Part shown: positions 26,686-35,121 of the stretch, in pieces
Position numbering within the stretch: the stretch's first letter is position 1
How the letters are laid out: every line of letters starts with the position of its first letter
Assembly: GCA_021323755.1 (NCBI GenBank)
Contig: JAJPKJ010000020.1
Span: forward strand, 1-64,000
Direction of reading: 5' to 3'
DNA length: 64,000 nucleotides
From: Chitinophagales bacterium
GTDB taxonomy: Bacteria; Bacteroidota; Bacteroidia; Chitinophagales; Chitinophagaceae
Program-made: the position numbers and the translations under genes
Notes under the pieces: generated by a model
The model's database searches: none
The model's input: only the letters and a program-made list of their open reading frames with translations
What the model was told of the DNA's origin: nothing

Positions 26686-28935
26686 GTGAAAAAGATCTGG
26701 CTGCTTTTTGTTTTTATCAGTCTTCAAATTATTTCGCTTGCACAAACCAAAATACGCGGCAAAGTAAAAGATGGAAAAGGTCATCCGCTTGCCGGAGCAA
26801 GCATCAGTCTAAAAAATTCCTACGATGGCGCAACCAGCGACTCGCTTGGAAATTTCAGCTTCACGACCACAGAGCACGGGGATTTCATTTTGTCGGTAAC
26901 CAGTTTAGGTTATAAGGATTTTGAACAAGCCGTTACCCTAAAGCAAGAACCAATCATCATCAATGCGATATTAAAAGAAAAGCTAGATGAGATGCGCGCA
27001 GTGACCATTACCGCAGGTTCATTTTCAGCAGGCGACACAAAACGTGCTGCCGTATTAAGTTCTTTGGATGTGGCTACCACAGCAGGCTCAAATGCCGATA
27101 TTACCGCCGCATTAAAAACTTTGCCCGGCACAAGCCAGGTTGGTGAACAGGAAGGATTATTTGTCCGCGGTGGCGCAGGCTATGAAACAAAACAATTCAT
27201 TGATGGCCAATTAGTGAATAATCCATATTATTCAAGTGTCCCCGATCTCGCACAACGTGGTCGCTTCTCCCCTTTTCTTTTTAAAGGAACCGTTTTTAGC
27301 ACGGGCGGATATTCTGCATTATACGGACAGGCTTTATCATCTGCGCTATTACTCGAATCGATCGATCTGCCCGAACGATCAGAAATAGATGCTTCCGTTT
27401 CCCCCTTATTCTGGGGCGCCGGTACACAACAATTAGCACAAAATAAAAAATCATCATGGGGAATAAATTATGGATATACCAATGTTGGATTGTATTTTGA
27501 TGCAGTAAAACAAGATGTGGATTATTTCAAGGTACCGCAGTTTCATACCCTTGACGCAAACTTCAGGATAAAAACCAAGAGTGGGGGCATCATAAAATAT
27601 TATACAACATTCAGCCATAACCAGCTAGGTATAAGAAGACCCGATGTTGACAGCGCCGATCTAAAGGATGCTTTTGGTTTAAAAAATTACAATTGGTATA
27701 ATAATCTGACCTGGAAAGAATATTTGAACAATGGCTGGAAAATGAACCTGGGCATTAGTTACAGCACCAATAAAGACAATATCCTTCAACAGGTCCAGGA
27801 TGCGCAGGATCAACCCAAACCATTTCCGGATTCAAGTTTTTGGATGTTGTATAAGAACTTCACGCTTGTCCATCGTCAGGACCTCTCGCAGGGAAAGATC
27901 GTTCTTGAAAAAAAATTGGGCGGTATCAGTGCTTTGCGTTTCGGAAGTGAATATTGGTACAGTTATGATAATAGCAATTATAACGACACCGCATTAATTA
28001 AACTAAAGGATAATTACACAGCCCTTTTTGCTGAATCAGATATTTATCTTACCAATGAGATCGCTGCAAAAATTGGTGGACGTTTCGAATATTCTTCTAT
28101 CATCAATAGATCTGATTTTGCGCCGCGCGTTTCCCTTGCTTACAAAACCGGAAAAGATGCACAGGTTTCAATGGCTTATGGGATTTTTTATCAGAAACCC
28201 GAAAACGCTCAACTAGATTACGCAACCAACCTTGGTTACACAAAAGCAACGCATTATATTCTCAACTATCAAAAAATGTCGAATGACAGAATTTTCCGCC
28301 TGGAAGTTTATTACAAAAAATATGATGCGCTTGTAAAAACGATCCCTCTTTTTTATAATTATTATACCACATTCAATAATGGAGGGTCAGGCTATGCCCA
28401 GGGAATTGATTTTTTCTGGCGAGATAAAAAATCAATAAAGAACTTCGATTACTGGATCAGTTATTCTTATCTGGATACCAAACGTAATTATCTGAATTAT
28501 CCGGCCCAATTGATGCCAAATTTTGCCGCAACACATACAGCATCCCTTGTAATGAAACGATTCATCACAAAAATAAAAACGGGTTTTAATGTCACCTACA
28601 GTTTTGCATCGGGCAGACCTTATTACAATTTTATGCTTGACAATAACAATAAATTTTATATAGCGGATCAGGGAAAAACAAAGGATTACAACAGCATGAA
28701 CTTTAGCGCCGAATATGTCCCCAGTGTTGGGAACACCAAGGCAAAAACCTTTGTGGTGTTTTTCGTGAGCATGAGCAATGTGCTTGGATACAATGCCATT
28801 TACGGTTACAATTATTCATTTAACGGAGATACGAAGCAAGCAATCACGCCACCTGCAAAAAGATTCTATTTTTTTGGCATCTTTTTAAGTTGGGGCGTCG
28901 ACAGAAGCCAGGATGCCATTAATAATAATTTGTAG
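26686..28935 (+). CDS. TonB-dependent outer-membrane receptor
   Basis: 749 residues with a GTG start at 26686, directly before the signal peptide MKKIWLLFVFISLQIISLA. A CarboxypepD_reg-like domain (residues 21-98: KIRGKVKDGKGHPLAGASI) precedes the plug domain (about 115-225: LKTLPGTSQVGEQEGLFVRGG) and a long C-terminal barrel. It imports a large or scarce substrate across the outer membrane using TonB energy. No SusD partner follows, so a SusCD-type glycan role is less likely. The downstream genes are small membrane proteins, not uptake enzymes. Confidence 0.93.
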   Translation: MKKIWLLFVFISLQIISLAQTKIRGKVKDGKGHPLAGASISLKNSYDGATSDSLGNFSFTTTEHGDFILSVTSLGYKDFEQAVTLKQEPIIINAILKEKLDEMRAVTITAGSFSAGDTKRAAVLSSLDVATTAGSNADITAALKTLPGTSQVGEQEGLFVRGGAGYETKQFIDGQLVNNPYYSSVPDLAQRGRFSPFLFKGTVFSTGGYSALYGQALSSALLLESIDLPERSEIDASVSPLFWGAGTQQLAQNKKSSWGINYGYTNVGLYFDAVKQDVDYFKVPQFHTLDANFRIKTKSGGIIKYYTTFSHNQLGIRRPDVDSADLKDAFGLKNYNWYNNLTWKEYLNNGWKMNLGISYSTNKDNILQQVQDAQDQPKPFPDSSFWMLYKNFTLVHRQDLSQGKIVLEKKLGGISALRFGSEYWYSYDNSNYNDTALIKLKDNYTALFAESDIYLTNEIAAKIGGRFEYSSIINRSDFAPRVSLAYKTGKDAQVSMAYGIFYQKPENAQLDYATNLGYTKATHYILNYQKMSNDRIFRLEVYYKKYDALVKTIPLFYNYYTTFNNGGSGYAQGIDFFWRDKKSIKNFDYWISYSYLDTKRNYLNYPAQLMPNFAATHTASLVMKRFITKIKTGFNVTYSFASGRPYYNFMLDNNNKFYIADQGKTKDYNSMNFSAEYVPSVGNTKAKTFVVFFVSMSNVLGYNAIYGYNYSFNGDTKQAITPPAKRFYFFGIFLSWGVDRSQDAINNNL

Positions 28936-29057
28936 CCAGGATTCCATGAATCAAGATTCAGGCAAATGCCGAATAGTGATATTGGAATATAAGGGTGGGT
29001 CGAGAAGAAGTTGAAGAAAAACAAAGCTTTATTTCAAAAAAAATAAAAATAAATAAA

Positions 29058-29330
29058 ATGGACGCTCAACAAAAAGATGATCTGCTTTGGAAATTAGCAA
29101 AAAGAAGAGCCGGTTTTAAATGGAGTATTGCCATGTATATGACCATGAATATTTTTTTGACAGTACTATGGTTCATCACCACAAAAGGGGATGCCTTTTT
29201 TTGGCCTGCCTGGAGCATATGTGGCTGGGGAATGGGAATGGTATATCAGTACCTCAATGCTTATCACCTTGATGGCTTGCCAGGCGCGACGGAAGAATAC
29301 AAAAAATTAAAAAAACAAAATCATCAATAA
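29058..29330 (+). CDS. 2TM-domain small membrane protein
   Basis: 90 residues from the ATG at 29058. Two hydrophobic helices (WSIAMYMTMNIFLTVLWFI and WPAWSICGWGMGMVYQYL) flank a short loop, and the ends are charged. The pattern matches the 2TM domain of Bacteroidota, sometimes found fused to LytTR regulators or kinases; here it is stand-alone. It sits 17 bases before the next gene in what looks like a run of co-oriented genes following the TonB-dependent receptor. Function unknown. Confidence 0.8.
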   Translation: MDAQQKDDLLWKLAKRRAGFKWSIAMYMTMNIFLTVLWFITTKGDAFFWPAWSICGWGMGMVYQYLNAYHLDGLPGATEEYKKLKKQNHQ

Positions 29331-29346
29331 ACAAAAAACAATTACC

Positions 29347-29973
29347 ATGAAAAAGTTAGTACTCATTTCTTTTGTGCTCGCAGCATTTTTCGCCAATGCA
29401 CAAAGTGATAAATATGTTGCAGCGATGAAAAAAAATCTCACGTTGATGGATTCAGCAAAAACTACTGCCGATTTTCAAAATGTGTCCAACGCTTTTGAAA
29501 GAATTGGCGATGCTGAAAAAACACAGTGGCTGCCTTATTATTATGCGGGTTTGGCCTTGACGATCCCTGCCTGGACAGATCAAAAATTAGATAAAGATGC
29601 AAATTCGGAAAAAATAAAGGCTTTTTGTGATAAAGCGGAAGCTATCGAAAAAAATGCCGAAATATCCGCCATTCGCAATATGGCTGCGACACAACAAATG
29701 TTGATTGACCCGCAAACACGCTGGCAAACCTATGGCATGGAAGCAAGCAAGGAATTACAAAAAGGGATGCAGCTCGATCCAAATAACCCACGCCTGTATT
29801 ATTTGCAAGCCATGAGTTTATTTAATACTCCCGAACAATTTGGTGGTGGAAAAGATAAGGCAAAACCCATTTTTCAAAAATCAGTTGACTTATTCAAGAA
29901 ACAGGATCATAAACCATTATATCCGGATTGGGGTCAGAAACAAGCAGAAGATATGCTGGCAAAATGCCAATAA
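29347..29973 (+). CDS. periplasmic TPR-like protein
   Basis: 208 residues with a signal peptide (MKKLVLISFVLAAFFANA, then QSDK). The mature part is helical and resembles tetratricopeptide repeats: WLPYYYAGLAL, then AEAIEKNAEISAIRNMAATQQM and GMQLDPNNPRLYYLQAMSLF. TPR proteins serve as scaffolds; the partner is unknown. It lies between the 2TM protein and a membrane protein/regulator pair. Confidence 0.78.
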   Translation: MKKLVLISFVLAAFFANAQSDKYVAAMKKNLTLMDSAKTTADFQNVSNAFERIGDAEKTQWLPYYYAGLALTIPAWTDQKLDKDANSEKIKAFCDKAEAIEKNAEISAIRNMAATQQMLIDPQTRWQTYGMEASKELQKGMQLDPNNPRLYYLQAMSLFNTPEQFGGGKDKAKPIFQKSVDLFKKQDHKPLYPDWGQKQAEDMLAKCQ

Positions 29974-30043
29974 GTTGAATGGCTTACCGGGTTTTTGCAA
30001 TTCAACCCATTCTTACTAAAAGAACAACTATAAATTTAAAATA

Positions 30044-30637
30044 ATGTCAGAAGAAAAACCATTAACGCAGGAAGAAAGCCTCGCATTAATAACCAGTATG
30101 ATCAGCAAAGCAAAATGTGATTATGAAGAAACAGGAATAAGCGCTTTGATGTGGGGAAGCATTGTTTGCTTTTGCAGCATTATTTCTTTTGCCGGTTTCT
30201 ACCAGCATTGGGTCTGGGCAAACTACGTTTGGTTCCTGACCATTGTTGCGGTGATCCCCCAGATCATTATTGCCATTCGCGAGAGCAAAAGAAGAAAATT
30301 CAAATCCCATAATGATGATGCCATGAGCGGCATCTGGATAAGTTTTGGCGTTGGCATTTTTTTAATGTCTTATTTCGTCAATCTCTTTAAAGTTGAACAC
30401 GAGGGCTCTCTCTATATTATTTTTTATGGCATCCCCACTTTTGCAACAGGTTTAGCAAGAAATTTTAAACCCATGATCATTGGCGGAATCATTTGCTGGG
30501 CAATCGCCATCGTCAGTTTTTATATTTCATTTCCCGACATCATGCTCTTAACCGCACTGGCTGCCATTATTGCTTGGTTTATTCCCGGGTTGATTTTGAG
30601 AAGAAGATATCAGAAACTAAAGAATGAAAATGTTTAA
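30044..30637 (+). CDS. multi-spanning membrane protein of unknown function
   Basis: 197 residues: an N-terminal acidic cytoplasmic helix (SEEKPLTQEESLALITSMISKAK), then about six hydrophobic helices, then a basic tail RRRYQKLKNENV. No catalytic motif is visible. Its last 14 bases overlap the start of the winged-helix regulator, implying translational coupling and a functional pairing, possibly as a membrane sensor or transporter controlled by that regulator (inference). Confidence 0.75.
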   Translation: MSEEKPLTQEESLALITSMISKAKCDYEETGISALMWGSIVCFCSIISFAGFYQHWVWANYVWFLTIVAVIPQIIIAIRESKRRKFKSHNDDAMSGIWISFGVGIFLMSYFVNLFKVEHEGSLYIIFYGIPTFATGLARNFKPMIIGGIICWAIAIVSFYISFPDIMLLTALAAIIAWFIPGLILRRRYQKLKNENV

Positions 30638-30920
30638 AGATCTTGACCCCATATTGCATTCCCAGCTACGCCTTGCCGTTATGAGTTTGCTCATTAGCGT
30701 GAAAGAAGCGGAGTTCACGTTCATCAAAGAAAAGACAAACGCCAGTGCTGGCAATATCAGCGTGCAGATAAATAAATTGAAAGATGCCGGCTATATCAAT
30801 GTGCTAAAACAATTCAAGGATAATTATCCGCAAACCATTTGTAAAATCACTCCACTGGGAATAAAAGCTTTTGAAGAATATGTAAAGAATCTGCAAACCT
30901 ATTTAAGCATAAAAAAATAA
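30624..30920 (+). CDS. small winged-helix transcriptional regulator (MarR/ArsR-like)
   Basis: 98 residues forming a single winged-helix DNA-binding domain: LHSQLRLAVMSLLISVKEAEF, recognition helix region TNASAGNISVQINKLKDAGYI, wing PQTICKITPLGIKAFEEY. It matches the HTH_34-type stand-alone winged helix without an effector domain. The start overlaps the preceding membrane protein gene by 14 bases (ATG at 30624; a second ATG is two codons later). Likely to autoregulate its operon. Confidence 0.85.
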   Translation: MKMFKDLDPILHSQLRLAVMSLLISVKEAEFTFIKEKTNASAGNISVQINKLKDAGYINVLKQFKDNYPQTICKITPLGIKAFEEYVKNLQTYLSIKK

Positions 30921-30945
30921 AACCTCTTTCCTTTGCAGAAAGAGG
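30911..30945 (-). terminator. intrinsic terminator of the T9SS-type gene
   Basis: Perfect stem CCTCTTTC / GAAAGAGG with a 7-base loop (30923-30945). On the minus strand it runs into TTTTATTTTTTT (30911-30922). It lies 38 bases past the stop at 30983. Confidence 0.78.
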
Positions 30946-30982
30946 CTTAGGGTTTAGCTACCTCTGATTAAAACCGAACTGC

Positions 30983-31708
30983 TTAGCTCTTTATCAATTG
31001 TAAATTCATTCTTTCATTACTGTTCACAATAATCTCAAGCATGTAGGTTCCTGCCTGCAATTTGCTTGTTCCGGCAAGGGCAAATTTATTGTCGCCGGTT
31101 TCCGCCCCTGTGGACTTTCTCATGACCTCATTACCATTCTTATCCGTCACTTTTATCACTACATAAGAACTTTGTTTTAGCTGCACGTTTACTTCAATAT
31201 CATTAACAGAAGGATCGGGCGTAACACTGATCGCTTCTACACTTTTGCTGTTGTAGGATCTGAGAATAAGTACTTTTGAATAAACTGCTTTGCTATCTGC
31301 ATCTGTTTGCCTAAGGCGGTAATACAAATCATTCTTTTTCGCAACCGAGGCTTTGAAATTATCTTCAAAACTATAATCGTTTGATGAATTTGCTGTTCTT
31401 GTTGCTTCGCCGACTTTTTCAAAATTTGTTCCGTCAATACTTCTTTCAATATCAAAATGGCTTACATAATTAACAGCATTAATATTCCAATGCAGGTTAA
31501 CGGAATTACGAAAATAGGTAGCGTTAAAACTTACCAACTTTTCAGTCAAAATCGTTTTTGCAGAAAGACTTTTATTGTTTACAACAGTATCAATCGCGTT
31601 CCGCCCAGCGATCACTGTTTTGTGAATGGGTAATGGGTTAGCAAAAATTGCAAATGAGGTTAATAAAAATGTAGGTAATAACAGGATGCGTTTTACTTGT
31701 TGTTCCAT
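30983..31708 (-). CDS. secreted protein with type IX secretion-like C-terminal sorting domain
   Basis: 241 residues. An N-terminal signal peptide (RILLLPTFLLTSFAIFA) precedes a fibronectin-like segment common in Bacteroidota surface proteins (NSVNLHWNINAVNYVSHFDIERSIDGTNF is interrupted by no catalytic motif). A C-terminal domain of about 75 residues follows, ending LQAGTYMLEIIVNS...MNLQLIKS, as in T9SS type A sorting signals. It is unusually small: little remains besides the fibronectin-like part and the sorting domain. Probably surface-anchored; role unknown. Confidence 0.78.
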   Translation of the reverse strand: MEQQVKRILLLPTFLLTSFAIFANPLPIHKTVIAGRNAIDTVVNNKSLSAKTILTEKLVSFNATYFRNSVNLHWNINAVNYVSHFDIERSIDGTNFEKVGEATRTANSSNDYSFEDNFKASVAKKNDLYYRLRQTDADSKAVYSKVLILRSYNSKSVEAISVTPDPSVNDIEVNVQLKQSSYVVIKVTDKNGNEVMRKSTGAETGDNKFALAGTSKLQAGTYMLEIIVNSNERMNLQLIKS

Positions 31709-32027
31709 CGTTGTAAAATTTCAGAAGTTAATAATAAAATTTCCATTGTACGGGAACGCAACAACATGGTAAATTCAAAGGATGGATACTAATGAATTAA
31801 TTTTGTGTTTTAAGGTAGCGATGAAATGCTTTAAGCATTACGTAAACAGATACTGCAAACCGTCAGGCAGTGCGTTTACAACATTTGGGTTTTTTTGGGA
31901 ATTGGGGGTAGAAAAGGGACGTTTACTACCAGTTAGAATTATCAGGGATGAGTAAAGATAACCATCCACCTTAATCTTTGCAACTGTTTTGCCAAAAAAG
32001 TTTTAATTCTCATTAATGTTCTGACAA
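31709..32027. other. 319-base intergenic region with a hairpin, no gene seen
   Basis: Between the starts of the T9SS-type gene and the end of pdxA. It holds the palindrome ATGCTTTAAGCAT (about 31828-31840) and an inverted repeat at 31842-31879, GTAAAC..ACTGC / GCAGT..GTTTAC with a 10-base loop. On the plus strand a run of seven T residues follows about 10 bases later. No ORF of note, no exact TAnnTTTG on the minus strand. It could hold a small RNA or regulatory site. Confidence 0.4.
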
Positions 32028-33122
32028 TCATTCCTCTGTTTCTTCCAGGCTCTCATCTTCAACATTGGCCAATACTGTTGCCGTCATCTTTTTGAGTGGA
32101 TTCTTATTATTTTCAGCATATTCAATTCTGTTCTCGATAATATCAATGCAGGCATAGATCGCAGCAATAAAAGACGAAGTATCAGCCTTGTTTTTTCCCG
32201 CAATGTCAAAAGCCGTTCCATGATCAGGAGATGTTCGTACTGCGGGTAAACCTGCAGTGTAATTCACGCCCTCGCCAATGGCAAATGATTTGAATGGAAT
32301 CAGCCCCTGGTCGTGGTACATTGCCAAAACAGCATCAAATTTCTTATATTGACTACGCGCAAAAAAAGCGTCCGCGCTATAAGGGCCAAACACAAGCATG
32401 CTTCGTTTTGCATCTTTAATGGCTGGCTTAATGATCTCTTCTTCTTCCTTGCCGATTAATCCTTCATCGCCCGCATGCGGATTCAATCCAAGCACGGCGA
32501 TCTTTGGTTTCTCAATTCCAAAATCTTTTTGAAGACTTTCTTTCAGGATATTCAGCTTTGATAAAATTCCTTCGCGCGTAATCTGAGAGGCAATTTCCTT
32601 TACCGGAATGTGTTCAGTAACCAATCCCACCTTCATGTTTTCAGCGGTCATTAACATTAATACATCATTTACCCCAAAACTCTGTTTTAAAAACGGGGTA
32701 TGACCGGTAAAATTGAATTGCGCTGATTGAATGTTCTTTTTATGAACAGGCGCAGTAACCAATCCTTGAATTTTATTTTGTTTCAGCGCTTCCACTGCGG
32801 CCGATAATGATTTAACCGCATAAATGCCACCTGCCTCGGTCAATTGCCCCGGAGTTATGGCAATTTCTTCTTCCCAGCAATTAAATATGTTAACCTGTTT
32901 ATGACTGATCCGATTGAACTCCTTTGTGCTCTGATAATTGAAATTGATTTCGGGTATTGATTTCCGGTAGAAATTAATGATTTTGTTGGACGCAAAAATC
33001 ACAGGCGTGCATAATTCCAGCAACCGATGATCAGAAAAAGTCTTTATTACCAGTTCCGTTCCAATGCCATTAATGTCGCCAATTGAAATTCCGATCAGCG
33101 GTCGTTGTTGTTGAGAATTCAT
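32028..33122 (-). CDS. pdxA: 4-hydroxythreonine-4-phosphate dehydrogenase
   Basis: 364 residues from the ATG at 33122; an upstream in-frame start would add 10 non-conserved residues. It performs NAD-dependent oxidation in the DXP-dependent route to pyridoxal phosphate. Family signatures: GISIGDINGIGTELVIKTF, VTAPVHKKNIQ, FTGHTPFLKQ (metal-binding His), MYHDQGLIPFK and VRTSPDHGTAFDIAGK. The C-terminus is a little longer than average and acidic (EDESLEETEE). Divergent from ksgA; pdxA-ksgA adjacency is common in bacteria. Confidence 0.96.
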   Translation of the reverse strand: MNSQQQRPLIGISIGDINGIGTELVIKTFSDHRLLELCTPVIFASNKIINFYRKSIPEINFNYQSTKEFNRISHKQVNIFNCWEEEIAITPGQLTEAGGIYAVKSLSAAVEALKQNKIQGLVTAPVHKKNIQSAQFNFTGHTPFLKQSFGVNDVLMLMTAENMKVGLVTEHIPVKEIASQITREGILSKLNILKESLQKDFGIEKPKIAVLGLNPHAGDEGLIGKEEEEIIKPAIKDAKRSMLVFGPYSADAFFARSQYKKFDAVLAMYHDQGLIPFKSFAIGEGVNYTAGLPAVRTSPDHGTAFDIAGKNKADTSSFIAAIYACIDIIENRIEYAENNKNPLKKMTATVLANVEDESLEETEE

Positions 33123-33211
33123 GCTTGATATTTTCGAACGATAAAAATACAATTAATTTGGTTGCCAGCTGCCAGGTCCTGATAAGCGGCAGGCAAGAAC
33201 GATTAAAGATT

Positions 33212-33219
33212 TACTTTTG
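33212..33219 (+). promoter_or_regulatory. -7 promoter element immediately before ksgA
   Basis: TACTTTTG, exact TAnnTTTG match, only 9 bases before the ATG at 33229. If used, the mRNA would be leaderless or nearly so. Confidence 0.48.
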
Positions 33220-33228
33220 TATGAGTCT

Positions 33229-33981
33229 ATGTACACACTAAAAAAATCGCTGGGTCAGCATTTTTTGCGCGATGAAAACATCAGCAAAAAAATTGTGGCA
33301 ACACTTCAACAACAAAAATTCGATCAATTGGTTGAAGTTGGCCCCGGTGCAGGCGCATTAACAAAATATCTCTTACCAATTGAAAATATCGATTTTAAGG
33401 CAATCGAAATTGACGATGAAAAAGTGAATTTCTTATTGAAGACATTTCCTTCATTGCAGGATAAAATAATTGCCGGCAGTATCCTGGATATTGAAAAACC
33501 ATTCACGGGAAAATTTACCGTGGTGGGTAATTTCCCGTATAATATATCCACCCAAATTGTTTTTAGGATACTGGATTGGAAAGATGATGTTGAGTGTATG
33601 ATCGGCATGTTCCAAAAAGAAGTTGCCCAACGCATTGCTGCAAAACATGGCAATAAGATCTATGGAGTGACCAGTGTACTGGTACAGGCCTTTTTTGAGG
33701 TTGACTATTTATTTGAAGTGCATGAACAATCCTTTGATCCGCCCCCAAAAGTAAAAAGCGCCGTTGTACGATTCAGACCCAGGGCTCAACGCAAAACATT
33801 GAAGAGTGAAAAAGATTTTTTTATTTTGGTGAAGACCGCTTTTAACCAGCGAAGAAAAACATTACGCAATGCCGTAAAGAATTTATTTGAAGAGAAGGTC
33901 CTGCAAGAAGAAATTTTTAATAAACGCGCCGAACAATTATCCGTGGATGATTTTGCAGCACTAACGTTTAAGATGAAATGA
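33229..33981 (+). CDS. rsmA: 16S rRNA dimethyladenosine transferase
   Basis: 250 residues (also called KsgA) from the ATG at 33229; a TTG 12 bases upstream overlaps the predicted promoter. It dimethylates A1518 and A1519 of 16S rRNA during 30S maturation. Motifs: [20 protein letters not shown]-binding [14 protein letters not shown], catalytic [13 protein letters not shown] (the NxPY-type motif is NFPY), and [16 protein letters not shown]. Its last four bases overlap the start of the dehydrogenase gene (ATGA). Confidence 0.97.
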   Translation: MYTLKKSLGQHFLRDENISKKIVATLQQQKFDQLVEVGPGAGALTKYLLPIENIDFKAIEIDDEKVNFLLKTFPSLQDKIIAGSILDIEKPFTGKFTVVGNFPYNISTQIVFRILDWKDDVECMIGMFQKEVAQRIAAKHGNKIYGVTSVLVQAFFEVDYLFEVHEQSFDPPPKVKSAVVRFRPRAQRKTLKSEKDFFILVKTAFNQRRKTLRNAVKNLFEEKVLQEEIFNKRAEQLSVDDFAALTFKMK

Positions 33982-34916
33982 TAAGATCTATGATAAAGAA
34001 AGTTATTATTACCGCCAAGGTTCATGAATACTTAAAAGAACGGTTATCAAAACAAGGTTATGAGATCATTCATTTACCGCAGATCAGTTATGAAGATCTG
34101 CAAGAACAAATTGCAGACGCAGAGGGATTGGTTGTTACCACCCGCCTAAAAATTGATAAGAACATCATGGCCAAAACGTCAAAACTTAAGTGGATCGGAC
34201 GTTTGGGAAGCGGCATGGAATTGATTGATGTGGCTTACGCAGAGACCAAAGGAATCAAATGCGTAAGCAGTCCTGAAGGAAATCGCAATGCTGTTGGCGA
34301 GCACGTGCTCGGCATGTTACTGAACCTGATGAATAAAATATCTTCATCACAAAAGGAGATCCGTGAAGGAAAATGGATTCGTGATGCCAATCGCGGAACT
34401 GAACTCACCGACAAAACCGTCGGCATTATTGGTTTTGGAAATACTGGCAGCGCATTTGCAAAACTGTTATCATCGTTCAACGCGACAATTCTTGCTTATG
34501 ACAAATATCAATTCGGATTTGCAAAAGGAAATATCCATGAAGCAAATAGGGAGCAGATAGAACGATATGCTGATGTCATCAGTTTGCACGTTCCCCTGAC
34601 CGATGAGACATTCCATCTTGCCAATGACGCCTTTTTCGATTCTTTGCAAAAGAAGCCATACTTTATCAATGCATCTCGAGGCAAGGTACACGATACACAA
34701 GCTGTTATTAAGGCTTTACAGACCGGAAAGATTTCCGGGGCGGCTTTGGACGTTCTGGAAAATGAAAAATTAGACACTTATTCCAGCGATGAAAAAAAGC
34801 AATTGGATTGGATGGTAAACCAACCCAATGTTATCGTAACACCACATATCGCGGGTTATAGCAATGAGGCATTTTACAAGATGGCAAAAGTGTTATTGGA
34901 CAAACTGGGACTTTAA
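33978..34916 (+). CDS. D-isomer-specific 2-hydroxyacid dehydrogenase
   Basis: 312 residues. An N-terminal catalytic lid precedes the NAD-binding Rossmann motif [16 protein letters not shown] near residue 150; the C-terminal catalytic region has [14 protein letters not shown] (Arg near 233), a Glu in [10 protein letters not shown] and the catalytic His in [11 protein letters not shown] near 285. It could be a 3-phosphoglycerate, glyoxylate or lactate-type dehydrogenase; the lack of an ACT domain rules out the long SerA form. The start overlaps rsmA by 4 bases (or uses the ATG four codons later), so the genes are translationally coupled. Confidence 0.92.
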   Translation: MIRSMIKKVIITAKVHEYLKERLSKQGYEIIHLPQISYEDLQEQIADAEGLVVTTRLKIDKNIMAKTSKLKWIGRLGSGMELIDVAYAETKGIKCVSSPEGNRNAVGEHVLGMLLNLMNKISSSQKEIREGKWIRDANRGTELTDKTVGIIGFGNTGSAFAKLLSSFNATILAYDKYQFGFAKGNIHEANREQIERYADVISLHVPLTDETFHLANDAFFDSLQKKPYFINASRGKVHDTQAVIKALQTGKISGAALDVLENEKLDTYSSDEKKQLDWMVNQPNVIVTPHIAGYSNEAFYKMAKVLLDKLGL

Positions 34917-35013
34917 TCGATAATAAGCGGATATAATAATCCGAAAACCTTTTCCTGCCTCGTTTTCAGCCCGCTGAACCAGGATTTTACCATTAAAAAG
35001 ACCGTTAAATTCA

Positions 35014-35043
35014 TTTGGCTTTTCAAAAAAAAAATTATCTTTG
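35014..35043 (+). promoter_or_regulatory. consensus promoter of greA
   Basis: TTTG at 35014-35017, 18-base A-rich spacer, TATCTTTG at 35036-35043, an exact TAnnTTTG match. The expected start of transcription is near 35049, only a few bases before the leader hairpin. Confidence 0.68.
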
Positions 35044-35056
35044 TACATATAAATAG

Positions 35057-35102
35057 TGCAACGCTTCAGCAAAACTGAGGCGTTGTATTTTTTTTCTTTT
35101 TT
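35057..35102 (+). terminator. terminator/attenuator hairpin in the greA leader
   Basis: Stem 35057-35069 / 35075-35087 (13 pairs, two G-U, no mismatch) with the 5-base loop CAAAA; the core is CAACGCTTCAG / CTGAGGCGTTG. It is followed by eight T, one C and six T (35088-35102). It sits between the greA promoter and the greA ATG, so most initiations could end as an RNA of about 50 bases. It could also stop read-through from the upstream dehydrogenase gene. Confidence 0.82.
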
Positions 35103-35111
35103 ACAAACGAA

Positions 35112-35117
35112 AGGAGG
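35112..35117 (+). promoter_or_regulatory. Shine-Dalgarno sequence of greA (unusual here)
   Basis: AGGAGG, part of AAGGAGGG, four bases before the ATG at 35122. None of the other start regions I inspected in this window has such a sequence. It fixes the greA start. Confidence 0.8.
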
Positions 35118-35121
35118 GATT

